From: G038396625 sp038396625
Lineage (GTDB): Bacteria > Bacillota > Clostridia > Peptostreptococcales > Thermotaleaceae
Reading direction: 5' to 3'
Assembly (NCBI GenBank): GCA_038396625.1
Contig: CP121688.1
Span: 930,001-994,000, forward strand
DNA length: 64,000 nucleotides
Made by a program: the position numbers and the translations under genes. Position 1 is the stretch's first letter, and each line of letters starts with the position of its first letter. Below the pieces are notes generated by a model, which did not search any database, was not told the DNA's origin, and was given only the letters and a program-made list of their open reading frames with translations. Of the stretch, positions 61,821 to 64,000 are shown piece after piece.

Positions 61821-62651
61821 TTGAAAGAAATTTTTCGTATTGGACATTTTAGTATGTATTTTTTTGGTATAACAATAGCTTTAGGAATGGTTGTAGGATT
61901 ATGGATTATGATGAAAGAAGCAAAGCGAAAAAATTTAGATACCAACAAGATCTTTGATTTAGCAACTTATTCAATGATTGCTTCTTTAGTAGGTGCTAGA
62001 ATGTACTATATTATTGCTTTTAATTTTGATTATTATTTAAAAAATCCAAAGGCAGTATTCTTCATACGAGAAGGTGGTTTATCTATACAAGGTGCATTGA
62101 TAGGAGGCGTACTATTTGCAGTATGGTATACAAAGAAAAATAATATTTCTTTTTGGAAAGCTGCTGATGCCTTTGCTCCAGGGATCATTATAGGTCAAGC
62201 TATTGGAAGGATAGGCTGTGATGTATTTGGAATTCCAATGAAGCGTATCTATCCATGGGGAATAACAATCAATAGCCAAGTACTGCATCCAGCACAATTA
62301 TATGAAGTATTTTTAGACTTAATGTTGTTTACCTACCTATGGAAAAAAAGAGGTAGAGTAAAATATGATGGACAGTTATTTATACAGTATATCATTGGAT
62401 TTTCTATAATTAGAGGGCTTGTTGAGTTTTTTAGAGCAAATCCTATTGTGGCTGGATCGTTTACCATTGCACATGTTACGAGTTTCATCATTATAGGTGT
62501 AACAATGCTTATAGCTAGGTTTATAAAGAATAAACAAGAAATGAGACAGACATATGTAGCAAATGACACAGTGACTGTAGGAATTGCCGAATATGTATTT
62601 ATTTTCATGATAGGAATAGTGGGTGCTTTCGTTTATTATGCTATCCATTAA
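61821..62651 (+). CDS. lgt: Lgt-family prolipoprotein diacylglyceryl transferase, atypical
   Basis: Lgt transfers diacylglycerol to lipobox cysteines. The 276-residue membrane protein has about seven segments, GARMYYIIAFN near residue 54, GGLSIQGALIGG near 85, and HPAQLYEVFLDL near 155. The signature region reads GRIGCDVFGIPM, not the usual GRxGNFxNxExxG. That suggests a paralogue with altered specificity or function. TTG start with AAAGGGGGA upstream. NusG-II and DUF2933-like genes follow closely in one operon. Confidence 0.85.
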   Translation: MKEIFRIGHFSMYFFGITIALGMVVGLWIMMKEAKRKNLDTNKIFDLATYSMIASLVGARMYYIIAFNFDYYLKNPKAVFFIREGGLSIQGALIGGVLFAVWYTKKNNISFWKAADAFAPGIIIGQAIGRIGCDVFGIPMKRIYPWGITINSQVLHPAQLYEVFLDLMLFTYLWKKRGRVKYDGQLFIQYIIGFSIIRGLVEFFRANPIVAGSFTIAHVTSFIIIGVTMLIARFIKNKQEMRQTYVANDTVTVGIAEYVFIFMIGIVGAFVYYAIH

Positions 62652-62669
62652 CCTGTAAGGAGGGAGAGT

Positions 62670-63056
62670 ATGACGGGATGGGATAAAGTGCTCATTATTT
62701 TAATACTGATTGTAAGCATAGCAGGAATAGTATTTGTGACAGTTGCAGGTGCTAACATGGATCAAAAATATATTGTTATTCGGGTAAACAATGCAATTGT
62801 AAAGAAAATATCTATTGAAAAAGATAGTCAGAACAAAATTTATGATTTTCAATTTAATCATCATACTGGATATGTGGAAGTAAATGATGGCGCTGTTAGA
62901 ATGGTAAAAATGGATAAAAATATTTGTCCTCGCAGTATATGTTCAGATACAGGTTGGATTGATAAAAAATACCAAAGCATCGTTTGTTTACCAAATAAAA
63001 TCATGGTCACCTTTGAAGAAAATTCAGAAGAAGGGTTAGACATTATATCATATTAG
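62670..63056 (+). CDS. NusG domain II-containing protein
   Basis: The 128-residue protein has an amino membrane anchor (residues about 6-27) and the NusG-II-type extracytoplasmic domain with CPRSICSDTGWIDKKYQSIV and CLPNK, including conserved cysteines. Role unknown. It lies 18 bp after the Lgt-like gene with AAGGAGGG upstream, so they are co-transcribed. Confidence 0.85.
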   Translation: MTGWDKVLIILILIVSIAGIVFVTVAGANMDQKYIVIRVNNAIVKKISIEKDSQNKIYDFQFNHHTGYVEVNDGAVRMVKMDKNICPRSICSDTGWIDKKYQSIVCLPNKIMVTFEENSEEGLDIISY

Positions 63057-63067
63057 GAGGAGATAGA

Positions 63068-63334
63068 ATGATTGATTTGAACAAAAAAAATAAAGAATGT
63101 CAGCAAAATAATGATAAAAGACAGAAGGGATTTATGAAGCATGGATTGTTGATGATGTTATGCTGTTTATTACCGATTGTTGTTATAGCAGGATTACCTC
63201 TATTTGGTATCAAAGGAGGTATACTGTCCTCACTTGCATTCTTATTATGTCCCTTGATGCATGTAGGGATGATATTCATGATGAGAAAATCAGGTGGGAA
63301 TGGATCTTGTCATGACAATAAAAAGAATAATTAA
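63068..63334 (+). CDS. DUF2933-like small membrane protein
   Basis: The 88-residue protein has two membrane segments. HGLLMMLCCLLPIVVIAGLP near residues 25-44 and LCPLMHVGMIFMM near 61-73 are the DUF2933 pattern. DUF2933 genes commonly sit near metal-resistance loci. AGGAGG precedes the ATG. Confidence 0.75.
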   Translation: MIDLNKKNKECQQNNDKRQKGFMKHGLLMMLCCLLPIVVIAGLPLFGIKGGILSSLAFLLCPLMHVGMIFMMRKSGGNGSCHDNKKNN

Positions 63335-63356
63335 TTAGATAGTGAGGGAATAAGAA

Positions 63357-64000
63357 ATGAGCTTACAAGAGAAATTAGAAAATTTAAAACAAAGTATAAG
63401 CGCTTTAGGGAGTATGGCAATTGCTTTTTCAGGTGGCGTAGATAGTACATTTTTATTAAAAATAGCTTATGAGATATTAGGAGATCAAGTAATTGCAGTC
63501 ACTGCTACATCATCAACTTACCCTCAGCGAGAATTAAAAGAGGCTGAAAGATACGCCAAAGAAATAGGGGTAAAACACATTGTAATCGAATCAGAGGAAT
63601 TAGAGATAGAAGGATTTTCACAAAATCCAATAGATAGATGCTACTACTGTAAAAATGAGCTTTTTTCAAAAATAAAAGAAGTAGCAAATCAGCATGGTAT
63701 AAAATACGTGGTAGATGGGTCAAATTTTGATGACATAGGGGATTTTAGACCAGGGATGAGGGCTGCAAAAGAATTAAATGTAGTAAGTCCTTTAAAAGAA
63801 GCAGAACTAACAAAGGATGATATTCGTACATTATCACGACAAAAGAATATACCTACATGGAATAAGCCTAGCTTTGCATGTCTATCTTCTAGATTTCCTT
63901 ATGGAAATGAGATTACCCAAGAAAAATTAAAAATGGTAGAATTGGCGGAACAATATTTATTAGATAAGGGATTTCGTCAAGTAAGGGTAAGGCATCATGG
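63357..64000 (+). CDS. larE: LarE-type ATP-dependent sacrificial sulfur transferase, 3' partial
   Basis: LarE donates cysteine sulfur to the nickel-pincer cofactor precursor used by lactate racemase. The visible 214 residues have the PP-loop AFSGGVDSTF near residue 23, RCYYCKNELF near 91, DGSNFDDIGDFRPG near 120, and FACLSSRFPYG near 173 with the sacrificial cysteine. The ATG follows GAGGGA. The gene runs off the right edge. Any partner larB/larC would lie beyond it. Confidence 0.92.
   Translation, partial: MSLQEKLENLKQSISALGSMAIAFSGGVDSTFLLKIAYEILGDQVIAVTATSSTYPQRELKEAERYAKEIGVKHIVIESEELEIEGFSQNPIDRCYYCKNELFSKIKEVANQHGIKYVVDGSNFDDIGDFRPGMRAAKELNVVSPLKEAELTKDDIRTLSRQKNIPTWNKPSFACLSSRFPYGNEITQEKLKMVELAEQYLLDKGFRQVRVRHH

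Overview
The window is about 64 kb of AT-rich bacterial chromosome. It most likely comes from an anaerobic, spore-forming member of the Clostridia (Alkaliphilus/Clostridiaceae-like). The grounds are strong AGGAGG ribosome sites with frequent GTG/TTG starts, a Spo0E-family phosphatase gene next to a perfect Spo0A box, T-box and SAM-I leaders, a MinD-ferredoxin/NifX-like operon, NhaC antiporters, and a type I-B-like CRISPR repeat. No rRNA or tRNA gene was found, and the exact species cannot be read from the sequence.

Layout. 0-7 kb: end of a purine operon (purH, purD), a small membrane protein, an EutH-like permease with proC, and an MFS exporter. 7.3-13.3 kb: a Spo0E-like peptide, then an operon of an Mrp ATPase, two NifX-like proteins, two MinD-type ATPases with inserted ferredoxin domains and a CGGC protein, followed by a DUF134 regulator and recX. 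13.4-21.1 kb: a ROK-regulated sugar operon (isomerase, dehydrogenase, binding protein, ATPase, permease, kinase). 21.1-25.5 kb on the minus strand: PucR regulator, sugar-type ABC ATPase, pseudouridine catabolism (psuG and a kinase with a winged helix). 25.6-30.4 kb: a 38-residue hydrophobic protein, a HigBA-like toxin-antitoxin pair and two divergent NhaC paralogues separated by a 38-bp perfect palindrome. 30.4-33.1 kb: metNIQ under a SAM riboswitch. 33.3-37 kb: YerC-like regulator, CbpA-like co-chaperone, and a group II intron inserted just past its terminator. 37-42.5 kb on the minus strand: YfcC transporter, M20 peptidase, IclR regulator, and trpB under a Trp T-box.

42.8-45.7 kb is a decayed island. 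It holds a 15-repeat CRISPR array, a leader-like hairpin, remnants of an older array, a broken coiled-coil gene and a broken transposase gene, and no cas genes. 45.8-54.1 kb is an acetoin dehydrogenase locus: the sigma-54 activator AcoR, a clear -24/-12 promoter, a Lin0512 protein, acoA, acoB, acoX, acoC and acoL. 54.3-60.6 kb is a PHP phosphoesterase, binding-protein ABC importer, phosphodiesterase and DeoR operon, probably for a phosphorylated organic compound. 61.3-64 kb holds a cysteine-rich Csp-like protein, an Lgt-like protein, a NusG-II protein, a DUF2933-like protein and the start of larE.

The most striking observation is that one end spacer of the CRISPR array (43694-43730) is identical over all 37 nt to an internal part of acoA (48676-48712), only 5 kb away. 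By the likely transcription direction it is the newest spacer, and its crRNA would be antisense to acoA mRNA. Two genes (Lin0512 at 47979 and PHP at 54289) appear to start at AUU and AUA: a good ribosome site precedes each, and the PHP metal motif is lost if the first canonical codon is used.
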